From Sipunculus nudus (lineage: Eukaryota; Annelida; Sipuncula; Golfingiida; Sipunculidae), in NCBI GenBank assembly GCA_026874595.1, contig CM049309.1, positions 1,152,076 to 1,216,075 on the forward strand: 64,000 bases of DNA. Direction: 5' to 3'. The translations under genes and the position numbers were made by a program. The notes under the pieces are model-generated. The model saw only the letters and a program-made list of their open reading frames with translations, made no database searches and was not told where the DNA came from. Below are positions 50,001-55,822 of this stretch, piece by piece; positions within the stretch are counted from its first letter, which is position 1; the number at the start of each line of letters is the position of its first letter.

Positions 50001-51861
50001 TCAAACTGTGTGATCTTTTTCCGTCTAACAGAATAGTTGCCAAATTTCACTGGGTATGTCTTTGTTAAATTGTGATAATACACAACTTTTGCACATCCGC
50101 AGCAAAGTCAGCCTGGGTACTTACTGTAGAGCCTAGGTATTTACAATAGGGTCTGAGTATTTACTGTAGGGCCTAGGTATTTACTGTAGAGCCTGAATAT
50201 TTACTGTAAGGCCTGGGTACTTGCTGTAGAGCCTTGGTATTTACAATAGAGCTGGGTATTTACTCTAGAGCCTGGTTATTTACTGTCGAGCCTTGGTATT
50301 TACTATAGAGCCTGGGTATTTACTACAGAGCCTGGGTATTTACTACAGAGCCTGGGTATTTACTACAGAGCCTGGGTATTTACTACAGAGCCTGGGTATT
50401 TACTATAGAGCCTGGGTATTTACTATAAAGTCTGGGTATTAACTTTAGGGCCTGGGAATTTACTGTAGGGCCTGGGTATTTAATATAGAAACTAGGTATT
50501 TACTGTGAACCCTGGGTATTTACTTTAGAGCCTGGGTGTTTACTGTAGGGCCTATGTATTAACTGTAAGGTCTAGATATTCACTACAGAGCCTAGGTATT
50601 TACTTAAAGACCTGTGTATATACTGTAAGGTCTTGTTATTTACAATTTACTGTAAGGTCTAGGTATTTACTACAGAGCCTGGGTATTCACTGTAGAGCCT
50701 GGGTATTTACAAGAGAGCCTGGGTATTTACAATAGGGTCTGAGTATTTACTGTAGGGCCTGGGTATTTACTGTAGAGCCTGGGTATTTACTGTAGAGCCT
50801 GGGTACTTATTGTACAGCCTGGGTATTTAAAATAGAGCATGGGTATTTACTGTAGAGCCTGGGTATTTACTGTAAAGCCTTGGTATTCACAAGAGAGCCT
50901 GGGTATTAACTGTAGAGCCTGTATATTTACTGTCGAGCCTTGGTATTTACTATAGAGCCTGGATATTTACTACAGAGCCTGGGTATTTACTACAGAGCCT
51001 GGGTATTTTCTGTAGAGCCTGGGTATTTACTATAGAGCCTGGGTATTTACTATAGAGCCTGGGTATTTACTATAGAGCCTGGGTATTTACTATAGACCCT
51101 GGGTATATACCATAGAGCTTGGGTATTTACTGGAGTTTGGGTATTTACTTTAGGGCCTTGGTATTTACTGTAGAGCCTGGGTATTTACTTTAGAGCCTGG
51201 GTATTTAATATAAAGCCTAGGTATTTACTGTGGAGCCTGGGTATTTACTTTAGAGCCTGGGCATTTACTATAGAGCCTAGGTATTTACTGTGAAGCCTTG
51301 GTATTCACTTAAGTGCCTGGGTATTCACTAGAGCCTGGGTATTTACTGTAGAGCCTGGGTACTTATTGTACAGCCTGGGTATTTAAAATAGAGCATGGGT
51401 ATTTACTGTAGAGCCTGGGTATTTACTGTAAAGCCTTGGTATTCACAAGAGAGCCTAGGTATTAACTGTAGAGCCTGTATATTTACTGTCGAGCCTTGGT
51501 ATTTACTATAGAACCTGGATATTTACTACAGAGCCTGGGTATTTACTACAGAGCCTGGGTATTTTCTGTAGAGCCTGGGTATTTACTGTGGAGCCTGGGT
51601 ATTTACTTTAGAGACAGGGTACTTACTTTAGAGCATGGGTATTTACAATAGAGCCTGGGTATTTACTGTAGAGCTTGGTTATTTACTGTGAAGCCTGGGT
51701 ATTAACAATAGAGCCTGGGTATTTACTGTAGAGCCTGGGTATTTACCTGCTGGTGATCCGTATGTCCCTCGGTGAAGGCCAGACTGCATATTGTAAACAT
51801 CTGCATGTCCTGAGCTGTACCCAACAACAGCAAAGTTCCCACAACTGGTTACATCTACACA
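7909..51861 (-). CDS. WDR36: WDR36/UTP21 homologue, C-terminal half, ten exons
   Basis: Ten minus-strand exons join as 51861-51747, 48635-48470, 47460-47352, 44834-44755, 39992-39784, 39198-39047, 22349-22230, 17821-17737, 12185-11998 and 8058-7909. Every junction is GT..AG and phases match. The joined frame is 1374 bases: 457 residues plus TGA. The product matches the C-terminal half of animal WDR36 (about 900-950 residues in vertebrates): WD40 repeats, then the Utp21 C-terminal domain. WDR36/Utp21 is known as a UTP-B subunit of the nucleolar small-subunit processome needed for 18S rRNA maturation. Nothing looks broken. Introns total 42579 bases, about 97 percent of the span, and most hold minisatellites or interspersed elements. 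The start codon and N-terminal half lie beyond 64000. Identity is very secure; the boundaries come from reading splice sites and phases. Confidence 0.96.
8475..8776. mobile_element. Short interspersed element with tandem-core-family ends
   Basis: The left end is AAACAAGGGACCTGTGGGTC and the right end is a CTATAGCTCTGATAACTTAT-type hairpin closing with AGTCAGCTGAGCT. The same pair of ends bounds the larger elements at 30278, 33035 and 55823. This roughly 300-bp copy has no tandem core, so it is an internally deleted or minimal member. It lies in the intron between exons i and j. Confidence 0.6.
8976..10271. repeat. 36-bp minisatellite, about 36 units
   Basis: Unit of 36 bp containing CTGAAGTTGTATTGTTTTCC on +, with two alternating variants (CCAGGTCAG and CCAGGAAAG). 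Being a multiple of three it makes 12-residue repeat frames on both strands (196 codons at 9215-9805). These have no initiation or splice context and are not taken as genes. On the WDR36 sense strand each unit contains TTCAGCTG, the same 8 bases as the acceptor junction of exon j. Confidence 0.95.
10272..11997. other. WDR36 intron i-j remainder with an old element
   Basis: A roughly 36-bp direct duplication lies at about 10671-10743 (AATAAAAAT(A)AGTCAGAAGTC type). From about 11030 to 11740 there is an old interspersed repeat with recurring motifs such as GTGACCTTGACC and AAAGGTCAAGGGCACAGG. It is related to 26788-27345 and 40050-41170. No coding sequence is supported. Confidence 0.6.
11998..12185 (-). 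CDS. WDR36: WDR36 exon i, Utp21 domain
   Basis: 188 bases, entered in phase 1 (two bases complete a Tyr codon) after TTTATTGTAG, leaving in phase 0 at AAG|GTAGGT. It encodes DCGPSGIDLEFRGLSPEGGG, the most conserved signature of the family's C-terminal domain, then DFELAQAYLGLFLK. This part of Utp21 is known to be helical and to lie beside the paired beta-propellers in UTP-B. The downstream exon adds LHGN, as expected from homologues. Confidence 0.97.
12240..17113. repeat. 29-bp minisatellite, about 165 units, in intron h-i
   Basis: Unit of 29 bp, on + ACAAAGGTACCTGAACATAA followed by TGAAATGCT. Variants include GGTATCTG, TGTACATCATG and an ATCTATCTG insertion. A higher-order period of 1848 bp is visible (13106-13309 and 14954-15157 give identical translations). 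The array starts about 55 bp from the acceptor of exon i. On the host-gene sense strand most units read ATTATGTTCAG|GTACCTTT, a juxtaposed acceptor and donor. Short minus-strand frames rich in FRYLCSISLCS are repeat artefacts. Confidence 0.97.
17114..17736. other. WDR36 intron h-i, donor-proximal part
   Basis: AT-rich. A degenerate short repeat of ACCATGATTAAACCCTCCTT type occupies about 17370-17570. No coding sequence seen. Confidence 0.6.
17737..17821 (-). CDS. WDR36: WDR36 exon h
   Basis: 85 bases between acceptor TGGTTCAG and donor GACT|GTAAGT, entered in phase 0 and leaving in phase 1. It encodes GSSKILLGQLQNLSAFGKLV followed by QRSSQNQD. In homologues this is the variable linker between the FxxPTIPGL motif and the helical Utp21 domain. 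It was recognised by frame and position as well as sequence. Confidence 0.9.
17822..19689. other. WDR36 intron g-h: old composite element, poly-C and poly-G tracts
   Basis: Holds 16 consecutive C at 18039-18054 and 21 consecutive G at 19112-19132. From about 18504 to 19480 runs a diverged composite interspersed repeat whose segments recur in the same orientation at about 30278-31490. At about 18660-18990 it contains a piece of the Helitron tandem core, including GGTGGCGCCACC near 18743. No gene is supported. Confidence 0.6.
19690..20096. mobile_element. Element with 140-bp tandem core, copy 1
   Basis: Units of about 140-150 bp (marked by GGCTGTGG(C/T)GGCCATATTGG and GTAATTCGATAGGTCTGGAG) are followed by a GGACAGAAGGACGGACAGAC simple-repeat segment. 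The right end near 20060-20096 is AGGGC...GGGCCCTAATAAAA and can fold. The AAAGGTTCTACTCTTGGGAA sequence after it recurs after copy 2, so element and flank were duplicated together. Confidence 0.65.
20345..21252. mobile_element. Element with 140-bp tandem core, copy 2
   Basis: About six units of the same 140-150-bp core as 19690-20096. Then comes a diverged GACAGATGGACAGAAGGACT simple-repeat segment and the right end GGGCCATAATAAAA. The 230-bp downstream flank (21253-21490) is a close copy of 20097-20335. No transposase, Rep or helicase frame is seen, so it is non-autonomous. Confidence 0.65.
21253..22229. other. WDR36 intron g-h, acceptor-distal remainder
   Basis: The first part duplicates 20097-20335. 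The rest is AT-rich single-copy-looking sequence up to the exon g donor. Nothing else is recognised. Confidence 0.6.
22230..22349 (-). CDS. WDR36: WDR36 exon g
   Basis: 120 bases, 40 codons, phase 0 at both ends, acceptor CATTTTAG and donor AAG|GTAGGT. It encodes ERNKPREPPKVPKAAPFFLP then TIPGLEPKFAP. The K/P-rich stretch and the APFF(L/I)PTIPGL motif are diagnostic of WDR36/Utp21 and mark the start of the C-terminal region after the second beta-propeller. It ends with the acidic IEDDESAVK. Confidence 0.97.
22350..22564. other. Start of WDR36 intron f-g, exon g side
   Basis: Short unique-looking intron sequence between exon g and the Helitron at 22565. No motif recognised. Confidence 0.6.
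22565..24029 (+). mobile_element. Non-autonomous Helitron, 1465 bp
   Basis: The left end is A|TCCGC, within a 12-bp perfect hairpin (arms 22562-22573 and 22580-22591, loop ACGAAG). The right end is CTAG|T, with a hairpin of GTAGTCG (24000-24006) and CGACTAC (24012-24018) seven bases upstream of CTAG at 24026-24029. A/TC...hairpin...CTRR/T is the known Helitron pattern. The core is about 4.5 tandem units of about 280 bp, each with GGTGGCGCCACC near its middle. No Rep/helicase frame is present. A second, shorter copy in the opposite orientation is at 33220-34117. Confidence 0.85.
24030..26211. other. WDR36 intron f-g, unique-looking part
   Basis: About 2.2 kb of AT-rich sequence without tandem structure or recognisable coding sequence. 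The open frame at 26039-26230 on + is AT-driven and has no known motif. A short TA run lies near 26000. Confidence 0.55.
26212..26767. repeat. 62-bp minisatellite, about 9 units
   Basis: Unit of 62 bp containing GTGATTTTTGAATCAAGTTA and GGGGCCTGTTCCTATACCTG. Copies are well conserved. On the host-gene sense strand every unit reads GTTGTCAG|GTATAGG, an acceptor-donor juxtaposition. Confidence 0.95.
26768..27345. mobile_element. Interspersed element with nuclear-receptor-like half sites
   Basis: The left end at 26788 (AAACAAGAGACCTGTGGGTC) matches the family at 8475, 30278, 33035 and 55823. The right end at about 27300-27345 (GGGCCCTAATAAAC) matches the family at 20060-20096. The body carries GTGACCTTGACCTTTGAC at 27008 and a variant at 27138. 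A GACAAAAAGACAGACGGACA segment precedes the right end. It may be a recombinant of two families. Confidence 0.6.
27346..28619. repeat. Two degenerate tandem regions in intron f-g
   Basis: At about 27600-27960 a unit of roughly 130 bp recurs, with (G/C)CACCACCAGTCTTG and GTGCAAAAATTATTG motifs related to the Helitron core. At about 28130-28560 a second irregular repeat contains GGCAGTCTGC(C/A)AAAGCTATAA and CACTGAGTGAACTCTTGACC. Neither encodes a plausible protein. Confidence 0.6.
28620..30277. mobile_element. Remnants of interspersed elements
   Basis: An element right end (CTATAGCTCAGATGACTTAT, then ATTCAGCTGAG) is at about 29470-29503, preceded by GGACGGACAGCAAATGGACA. At 29535 a diverged 340-bp-family core unit begins (GGTGGTGACACCAATCTGCA), running to about 29880. 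A GACAGACAGACAGACAAAGG segment lies near 30185. These are pieces of the families described at 33035 and 55823. Confidence 0.55.
30278..33030. mobile_element. Composite interspersed element
   Basis: Left end AAACAAGGGACCCATGGGTC at 30278 and right-end hairpin at 33002-33030 (arms AGCTCAGATGACT and AGTCAGCTGAGCT, loop TAT), preceded by a GACAGACGGACGACGGACAA segment. Inside, about 31690-32110 recurs at about 32370-32800. Its left part (30278-31490) recurs diverged at 18504-19480. It is followed after four bases by the left end of the next element. No coding sequence. Confidence 0.6.
33035..37510. mobile_element. Element with 340-bp tandem core, interrupted by a Helitron
   Basis: The left end is AAACAAGTGACCCATGGGTC and about 180 bp of left arm are close to 55823-56010. 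The Helitron at 33220-34117 splits the left arm. From 34118 the core is about ten tandem units of 335-340 bp, each starting near GGTGGCGCCACCAGTCTGCA and containing GGATATGGGTAACAGAGACC. Two right ends occur, at about 36430-36516 and 37410-37510, each a GGACAGACGGACAGACGGAC stretch followed by the AGTCAGCTGAGCT hairpin. So the block 36517-37510 is an extra partial copy. No protein is encoded; the short recurring frames are core artefacts. Confidence 0.75.
33220..34117 (-). mobile_element. Non-autonomous Helitron, 898 bp, nested and inverted
   Basis: In reverse relative to 22565-24029. Its CTAG end is at 33220-33223 on +, with the subterminal hairpin arms nearby (GTAGCCG, CGACAAGTGACTACG region). 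Its TC end is at 34117. The host base is A at 33219 and T at 34118, as Helitrons require. The related uninterrupted left arm near 55.99 kb reads ATAAAAATACAG across the site. It shares the GC-rich GGCGGCGGCGGAGGAACCCG segment with the other copy and has fewer core units. Confidence 0.85.
37511..38100. mobile_element. Two further truncated copies of the 340-bp-core family
   Basis: A fragment ends with the right-end hairpin at about 37676-37710. Then a single diverged core unit begins with GGTGGTGCCACCAGTCTCCC at 37743 and ends with a right end at about 38070-38100. Both are head-to-tail with the larger element before them. Confidence 0.6.
38101..39046. repeat. 41-bp then 23-bp minisatellite and intron f-g donor side
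   Basis: From 38412 to about 38590 four to five 41-bp units (CACAGTCACTTTAAATTACC...) occur. To 38826 about nine 23-bp units (CCTGAATGTATACACATTTT) follow; the shorter unit is an internal part of the longer one. On the sense strand the units read ACATTCAG|GTAATT or ACATTCAG|GTATAA. The rest up to the exon f donor is ordinary AT-rich intron. Confidence 0.9.
39047..39198 (-). CDS. WDR36: WDR36 exon f
   Basis: 152 bases, acceptor TGTCTCAG, entered in phase 1 with GT completing a Gly codon, leaving in phase 0 at AAG|GTAATG. It encodes an acidic linker (QGQEEEEEDYE) followed by LSLLPASRWQNLLHLDVIK, the conserved LSLLPxSRWxNLLxLDxIK motif that opens the Utp21 C-terminal domain. The acidic linker is variable among homologues. 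Confidence 0.97.
39784..39992 (-). CDS. WDR36: WDR36 exon e, last WD40 repeat
   Basis: 209 bases, acceptor TTTTCAG, entered in phase 2 (one base completes Arg), donor ACAAG|GTCAGG leaving in phase 1. It encodes LIDCFLTDAAVTSLALSPTG then DFLATTHVDDLGLYLWSN and LRPLPASYQPEVMAMP. The SPTGDFLAT.HVD.LG.YLWSN pattern is the last propeller blade of WDR36. The donor GTCAGG is weaker than its neighbours. Reading past it gives QEKCYV and a stop, so it must be spliced here. Confidence 0.97.
39993..41879. other. WDR36 intron d-e, exon e side
   Basis: About 40020-41170 is an old interspersed repeat (recurring GTGACCTTATTTAGG and CCAAGAAGATTTTA motifs), with a left-end-like ACAAGTGGCCCACAGGGCAT at 40429. 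About 41190-41290 and 41372-41480 are two diverged copies of one segment (GCTTGAATACGC(T/A)GTGT...GTACCAACCCC). The 63-codon frame at 41498-41689 has no recognisable motif. Confidence 0.55.
41880..44740. repeat. 39-bp minisatellite, about 73 units
   Basis: Unit of 39 bp: GAGGGAGTGCATTCTGCACA plus CAGTGTGACATCAGTAGCT. As 39 is a multiple of three and the unit lacks stops in several frames, long repeat frames occur (487 codons at 43842-42379 on -, 13-residue repeat LLMSHCVQNALPQ; 268 codons at 41997-42803 on +, repeat GVHSAHSVTSVAE). A 234-bp higher-order duplication (six units) is seen near the end: variant units at 44381-44460 recur at 44615-44694. The last partial unit stops about 15 bp from the donor of exon d. 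No sign that these frames are translated. Confidence 0.97.
44755..44834 (-). CDS. WDR36: WDR36 exon d, WD40 repeat
   Basis: 80 bases between acceptor GTTTCAG and donor GGAAG|GTAGGT, entered in phase 0 and leaving in phase 2. It encodes TFTPDSRWLITSSMDSSLRT then WDLPTGR, a canonical WD40 blade end with the WD dipeptide. It is almost residue-for-residue the pattern of vertebrate WDR36. The acceptor and donor are adjacent to ordinary intron and to the 39-bp array respectively. Confidence 0.96.
44835..45369. other. WDR36 intron c-d, exon d side
   Basis: AT-rich intron sequence. No repeat unit, gene or RNA motif recognised. Confidence 0.55.
45370..45414. other. Perfect 15-bp inverted repeat
   Basis: Arms TCACCACCAACAACT (45370-45384) and AGTTGTTGGTGGTGA (45400-45414) pair perfectly across a 15-base spacer. 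It lies just before the 50-bp array. It is not part of a recognised terminator or element end. Confidence 0.85.
45415..46310. repeat. 50-bp minisatellite, about 18 units
   Basis: Unit of 50 bp including CCTACAGTACTCAGAGTAAG and CACCTAAGTTCTACAAATTA. On the sense strand of WDR36 nearly every unit reads TACTGTAG|GTATAATTTG, an acceptor-donor juxtaposition. Variation is by point changes and single-base gaps. Confidence 0.95.
46311..47351. other. WDR36 intron c-d, exon c side
   Basis: AT-rich sequence without visible tandem or dispersed repeat. The 80-codon frame at 46721-46963 on - has no recognisable domain and no splice support. Confidence 0.55.
47352..47460 (-). CDS. WDR36: WDR36 exon c, WD40 repeat
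   Basis: 109 bases, acceptor AACTTGTAG, entered in phase 2 (one base completes Ser), donor ACATG|GTAGGT in phase 0. It encodes SMLAVALDDFNIVLLDIDTR then KVVRNFSGHSNSITDM. The LALDDF.I.VLDI.TRK.VR.F.GH pattern is a WDR36 blade with its GH dipeptide. Confidence 0.97.
47461..48469. other. WDR36 intron b-c
   Basis: About 1 kb of AT-rich intron. A short GA run lies at about 48360-48375. The + frame at 48338-48634 is a shadow crossing exon b. Nothing else seen. Confidence 0.6.
48470..48635 (-). CDS. WDR36: WDR36 exon b, WD40 repeat
   Basis: 166 bases, acceptor TTGTTGTAG, entered in phase 1 (CT completes Ala), donor GAGAG|GTTAGA in phase 2. It encodes AHKGPVRAVKVDGLNQLTIT then GGADSRVRFWRFKAKQPLAT and a FTLHRE end. 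AHK..VR.V.VDGLNQLTIT is a strong family signature. The exon joins exon c without a gap (HRE-SS-MLAV), so no exon is missing here. Confidence 0.97.
48636..50107. other. WDR36 intron a-b, exon b side
   Basis: AT-rich. A GACAGACAGAGACAGACAGA simple repeat lies near 49200. An element left end (CAAGGGACCCATGGGTCATG) is at about 49400 without a clear right end, so this is a truncated copy. No coding sequence. Confidence 0.55.
50108..51746. repeat. 20-bp minisatellite, about 80 units, reaching a 5' splice site
   Basis: Unit of 20 bp, on + GAGCCTGGGTATTTACTGTA with many point variants. A higher-order period of about 556 bp is visible (50801 recurs at 51357). The last unit runs directly into exon a: the donor of exon a, GCAG|GTAAATACCCAGG, is the repeat sequence itself (GTAAATACCCAGG occurs in most units on the sense strand). 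Confidence 0.97.
51747..51861 (-). CDS. WDR36: WDR36 exon a, first exon in the window
   Basis: 115 bases between acceptor TTTATTTCAG and donor GCAG|GTAAAT, phase 0 in and phase 1 out. It encodes CVDVTSCGNFAVVGYSSGHA then DVYNMQSGLHRGTYGSPA. The TSCGNFAV.G.SSG..DVYNMQSG.HRG signature is diagnostic of WDR36 and lies near the middle of the protein, in the second half of the WD40 region. The preceding exon is not in this window. Both flanks of this exon are minisatellites. Confidence 0.97.
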
Positions 51862-51871
51862 CTGAAATAAA

Positions 51872-52112
51872 TTGAAAACTTATAATATAACACAGTTATG
51901 TTTCTTCCCCACATTGAAAATTTATAATAAAATACACATATACTTTTCTTTTCCACACTGACAATTTATATATAATACAGAGATACTTTTCTCCTCCACA
52001 TTGACCATGTATAATATGATATAGAGTTACTTTTCTTCTCCACATTGACAATTAATAATATAATACAGTTATTTTTCTTCTTCACATTAACCATTTATAA
52101 TATTATACAGTT
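51872..52112. repeat. 44-bp degenerate minisatellite next to the exon a acceptor
   Basis: About five to six diverged copies of a roughly 44-58-bp unit (ATTGAAAATTTATAATA...CTTTTCTTCTCCAC). The copy nearest the exon starts about 11 bp from its edge, so the polypyrimidine/branch-point region of the 3' splice site is itself a repeat unit. Confidence 0.75.
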
Positions 52113-52495
52113 ACATTTGTTCTCAACAACGGTTTACCTACTTATGCTCACCATTGTCTCTCTAAACTTATTACGCACATCTCACATCACTACAGAATTT
52201 TCATTTTCTTTTAAGATTGTTTATTAAAAGTATGTCATGACATAGCCATTCTTTTTTTCTTGGAGCAACATGCAGGACATTGATTCATTTAGTAATCACT
52301 GACCCCTCGTTATCCTTTTATCACTTATAAACTTCCCAAAGAGTAATAAGGTTTCTCAAAGAATCATTGTGAAACACAGGCCTTGCTTTGGAATATCCTT
52401 GGATATTGCTGGTACAGTGAAACCCCCTTACAGCAGACAGTCATGGGACTGTGCAATTTGTCCATACAACTGTGGTGTCCATCCCAGGGTGTCTA
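52113..52495. other. Upstream intron, no feature
   Basis: AT-rich, then GTACAGTGAAACCCCCTTAC at about 52410. Nothing with coding or RNA-gene character is seen. WDR36 transcription is expected to cross it. Confidence 0.5.
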
Positions 52496-53816
52496 TCCAG
52501 CAGTCTCGATCCAAGATCTAGGTACAGGGCACATACATCCATGTATCACCAAGCAGTCCTGATCCAAGATCCAGGTGCGGGGCACATACATCCATGTTTC
52601 ACCCAGCAGTCCTGATCCAAGATCCAGGTGCGGGGCACATACATCCATGTTTCACCCAGCAGTCCTGATCCAAGATCCAGGTGCGGGGCACATACATCCA
52701 TGTTTCACCCAGCAGTCCTGATCCAAGATCCAGGTGTGGGGCACATACATCCATGTTTCACCCAGCAGTCCTGATCAAAGATCCAGGTGCGGGGCACATA
52801 CATCCATGTATCACCCAGCAGTCCTGATCCAAGATCCAGGTGTGGGGCACATACATCCATGTATCCCCCTGCAGCCCTGATCCAAGATCCACATACATCC
52901 CTGTATCAATCAGCAGCCCTAATCCAAGATTGAGGTGCCAGACACATACATCCATGTATCCCCCAGCAGCCCTGATCCAAGAGCCATATACATCCCTGTA
53001 TCAATCAGCAAACCCTGATCCAAGATCGAGGTGCCAGACACATACATCCATGTATCCCCCAGCAGCCCTGATCCAAGATCCACATACATCCCTGTAACAA
53101 TCAGCAGCCCTGATCCAAAACTGAGGTGCCAGACACATACATCAATGTATCCCCCTGCAGCCCCGATCCAAGATCCACATACATCCCTGTATCAATCAGC
53201 AGCCCTGATCCAAGATCCACATACATCCCTGTATCAATCAGCAGCCCTGATCCAAAATTGAGGTGCCTGACACATATATCCATGTATCCCCCAGCAGCCC
53301 TGATCCAAGATCCAGGTGAGGGGCACATACATCCATGTATCACCCAGCAGTCCTGATCCAAGATCCAGGTGCGTGGCACATACATCCATGTATCCCCCTG
53401 CAGCCCTGATCCAAGATCCACATACATCTCTGTATCAATCAGCAACCCTGATCCAAGATCAAGGTGCCAGACACATACATCCATGTATCCCCCAGCAGCC
53501 CTGATCCAAGATCCATATACATCCCTGTATCAATCAGCAGCTCTGATCCAAAATCGAGGTGCCAGAAACATACATCCATGTATCCCCCTGCAGCCCTGAT
53601 CAAAGATCCACATACATCCCTGTATCAATCAGCAGCCCTGATCCAAGATTGAGGTGCAGGACACTTACATCCATGTATCCCCCAGCAGCCCTGATCCAAG
53701 ATCCACATACATCCCTGTATCAATCAGCAGCCCTGATCCAAGATCCACATACATCCCTGTATCAACCAGCAGCCCTGATCCAAGATTGAGGTGCCAGACA
53801 CATACATCCATGTATC
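52496..53816. repeat. 53-bp / 95-bp composite minisatellite
   Basis: Seven 53-bp units (GATCCAAGATCCAGGTGCGG...ACATACATCCATGTTTCACC) pass into 95-bp units made of one 53-bp unit and a 42-bp derivative (CACATACATCCCTGTATCAA). The recurring frames (IHVSPSSPDPRSTYIPVSI on +) are repeat artefacts. Confidence 0.95.
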
Positions 53817-54069
53817 ACCATGTCCAGCTTCCATATTGTATATTCTTTCTTTATTTACAAGGATGTTACAATTTCATTTTGGTCTTTATAATTCTTATTT
53901 ATTTGAGAATATACAGTAATTCCCAGCACTCACAGAGAAGCAGGACTTATTTGTATACATATGCTAAGTGTTATCTGGATATGTTTTTCTTATATTTCTG
54001 TCAAAATTCTTAATTATTCATTCTTTAATAATGCCACAAAAAATAATAAAATGATTCCTGACATCTCTT

Positions 54070-55798
54070 ATAGGTTCTTATTCTTTGTCCTTGTGATCTT
54101 TCTTATCCTTAGTACTTGTGATCTTTCTTATTCTTAGTCTTTGTGATCTTTCTTATTCTTAGTCTTTTTTTATCTTTCTTATTCTTAGTCTTTTTGATCT
54201 TTCTTATTCTTAGTGTTTGTGATCTTTCTTATTCTTAGTCTTTGTGATCTTTCTTATTCTTAGTCTTTTTGATCTTTCTTATTCTTAGTCTTTTTGATCT
54301 TTCTTATTCTTAGTGTTTGTGATCTTTCTTATTCTTAGTCTTTGTCATCTTTCTTATTCTTAGTCTTTTTGACCTTTCTTATTCTTAGTCTTTTTGACCT
54401 TTCTTATTCTTAGTGTTTGTGATCTTTCTTATTCTTAGTCTTTTTGACCTTTCTTATTCTTAGTGTTTGTGATCTTTCTTATTCTTAGTGTTTGTGATCT
54501 TTCTTATTCTTAGTCCTTGTGATCTTTCTTATTCTTTGTCCTTGTGATCTTTCTTATCCTTAGTACTTGTGATCTTTCTTATTCTTAGTCTTTGTGATCT
54601 TTCTTATTCTTAGTCTTTGTCATCTTTCTTATTCTTAGTCTTTTTGACCTTTCTTATTCTTAGTGTTTGTGATCTTTCTTATCCTTAGTCCTTTTGATCT
54701 TTCTTATTCTTTGTCCTTGTGATCTTTCTTATTCTTAGTCTTTGTGATCTTTCTTATTCTTAGTCTTTGTGATCTTTCTTATTCTTAGTCTTTTTGATCT
54801 TTCTTATTCTTAGTGTTTGTGATCTTTCTTATTCTTAGTCTTTGTGATCTTTCTTATTCTTAGTCTTTGTCATCTTTCTTATTCTTAGTCTTTTTGACCT
54901 TTCTTATTCTTAGTGTTTGTCATCTTTCTTATCCTTAGTCCTTGTGATCTTTCTTATTCTTTGTCCTTGTGATCTTTCTTATCCTTAGTACTTGTGATCT
55001 TTCTTATTCTTAGTCATTGTGATCTTTCTTATTCTTAGTCTTTGTCATCTTTCTTATTCTTACTTTTCGTCATCTTTCTTATTCTTATTCTTTGTCATCT
55101 TTCTTATTCTTAGTTTTTGTCATCTTTCTTATTCTAAGTCTTTGTCATCTTTCTTATTCTTAGTCTTTGTGATCTTTCTTATTCTTAGTCTTTGTCATCT
55201 TTCTTATTCTTAGTCTTTGTCATCTTTCTTATTCTTAGTCTTTGTGATCTTTCTTATTCTTAGTCTTTGTCATCTTTCTTATTCTTACTTTTCGTCATCT
55301 TTCTTATTCTTAGTCTTTGTCATCTTTCTTATTCTTAGTTTTTGTTATCTTTCTTATTCTAAGTCTTTGTCATCTTTCTTATTCTAAGTCTTTGTGATCT
55401 TTCTTATTCTTAGTCTTTGTCATCTTTCTTATTCTTAGTCTTTGTCATCTTTCTAATTCTTAGTTTTTGTCATCTTTCTTATTCTACATCTTTGTCATCT
55501 TTCTTATTCTTAGTCTTTGTCATCTTTCTTATTCTTAGTCTTTGTCATCTTTCTTATTCTTAGTCTTTGTCATCTTCCTTATTCTTAGTCTTTGTCATCT
55601 TTCTTATTCTAAGTCTTTGTCATCTTTCTTATTCTTACTTTTCGTCATCTTTCTTATTCTTAGTCTTTGTCATCTTTCTTATTCTTAGTTTTTGTGGTCT
55701 TTCTTATTCTTAGTCTTTGTCATCTTTCTTATTCTTAGTTTTTGTGGTCTTTCTTATTCTTAGTCTTTGTCATCTTTCTGATTCTTAGTCTCTGTGAT
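54070..55798. repeat. 25-bp minisatellite, about 68 units
   Basis: Unit of 25 bp, GATCTTTCTTATTCTTAGTC plus TTTGT, with GATC/CATC and GTC/GTG variants arranged in blocks. It is strongly pyrimidine-rich on +. It ends abruptly before the element at 55823. Confidence 0.97.
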
Positions 55799-55822
55799 CC
55801 AAAAGGTAAAAATGATTAAAAC

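Noticed and set aside
54070-55798. 25-bp array as another sense-strand splice-motif array
   Set aside because: Its TTTCTTATTCTTAG acceptor-like motif is on the + strand, antisense to WDR36, so it counts against rather than for the splice-motif hypothesis.
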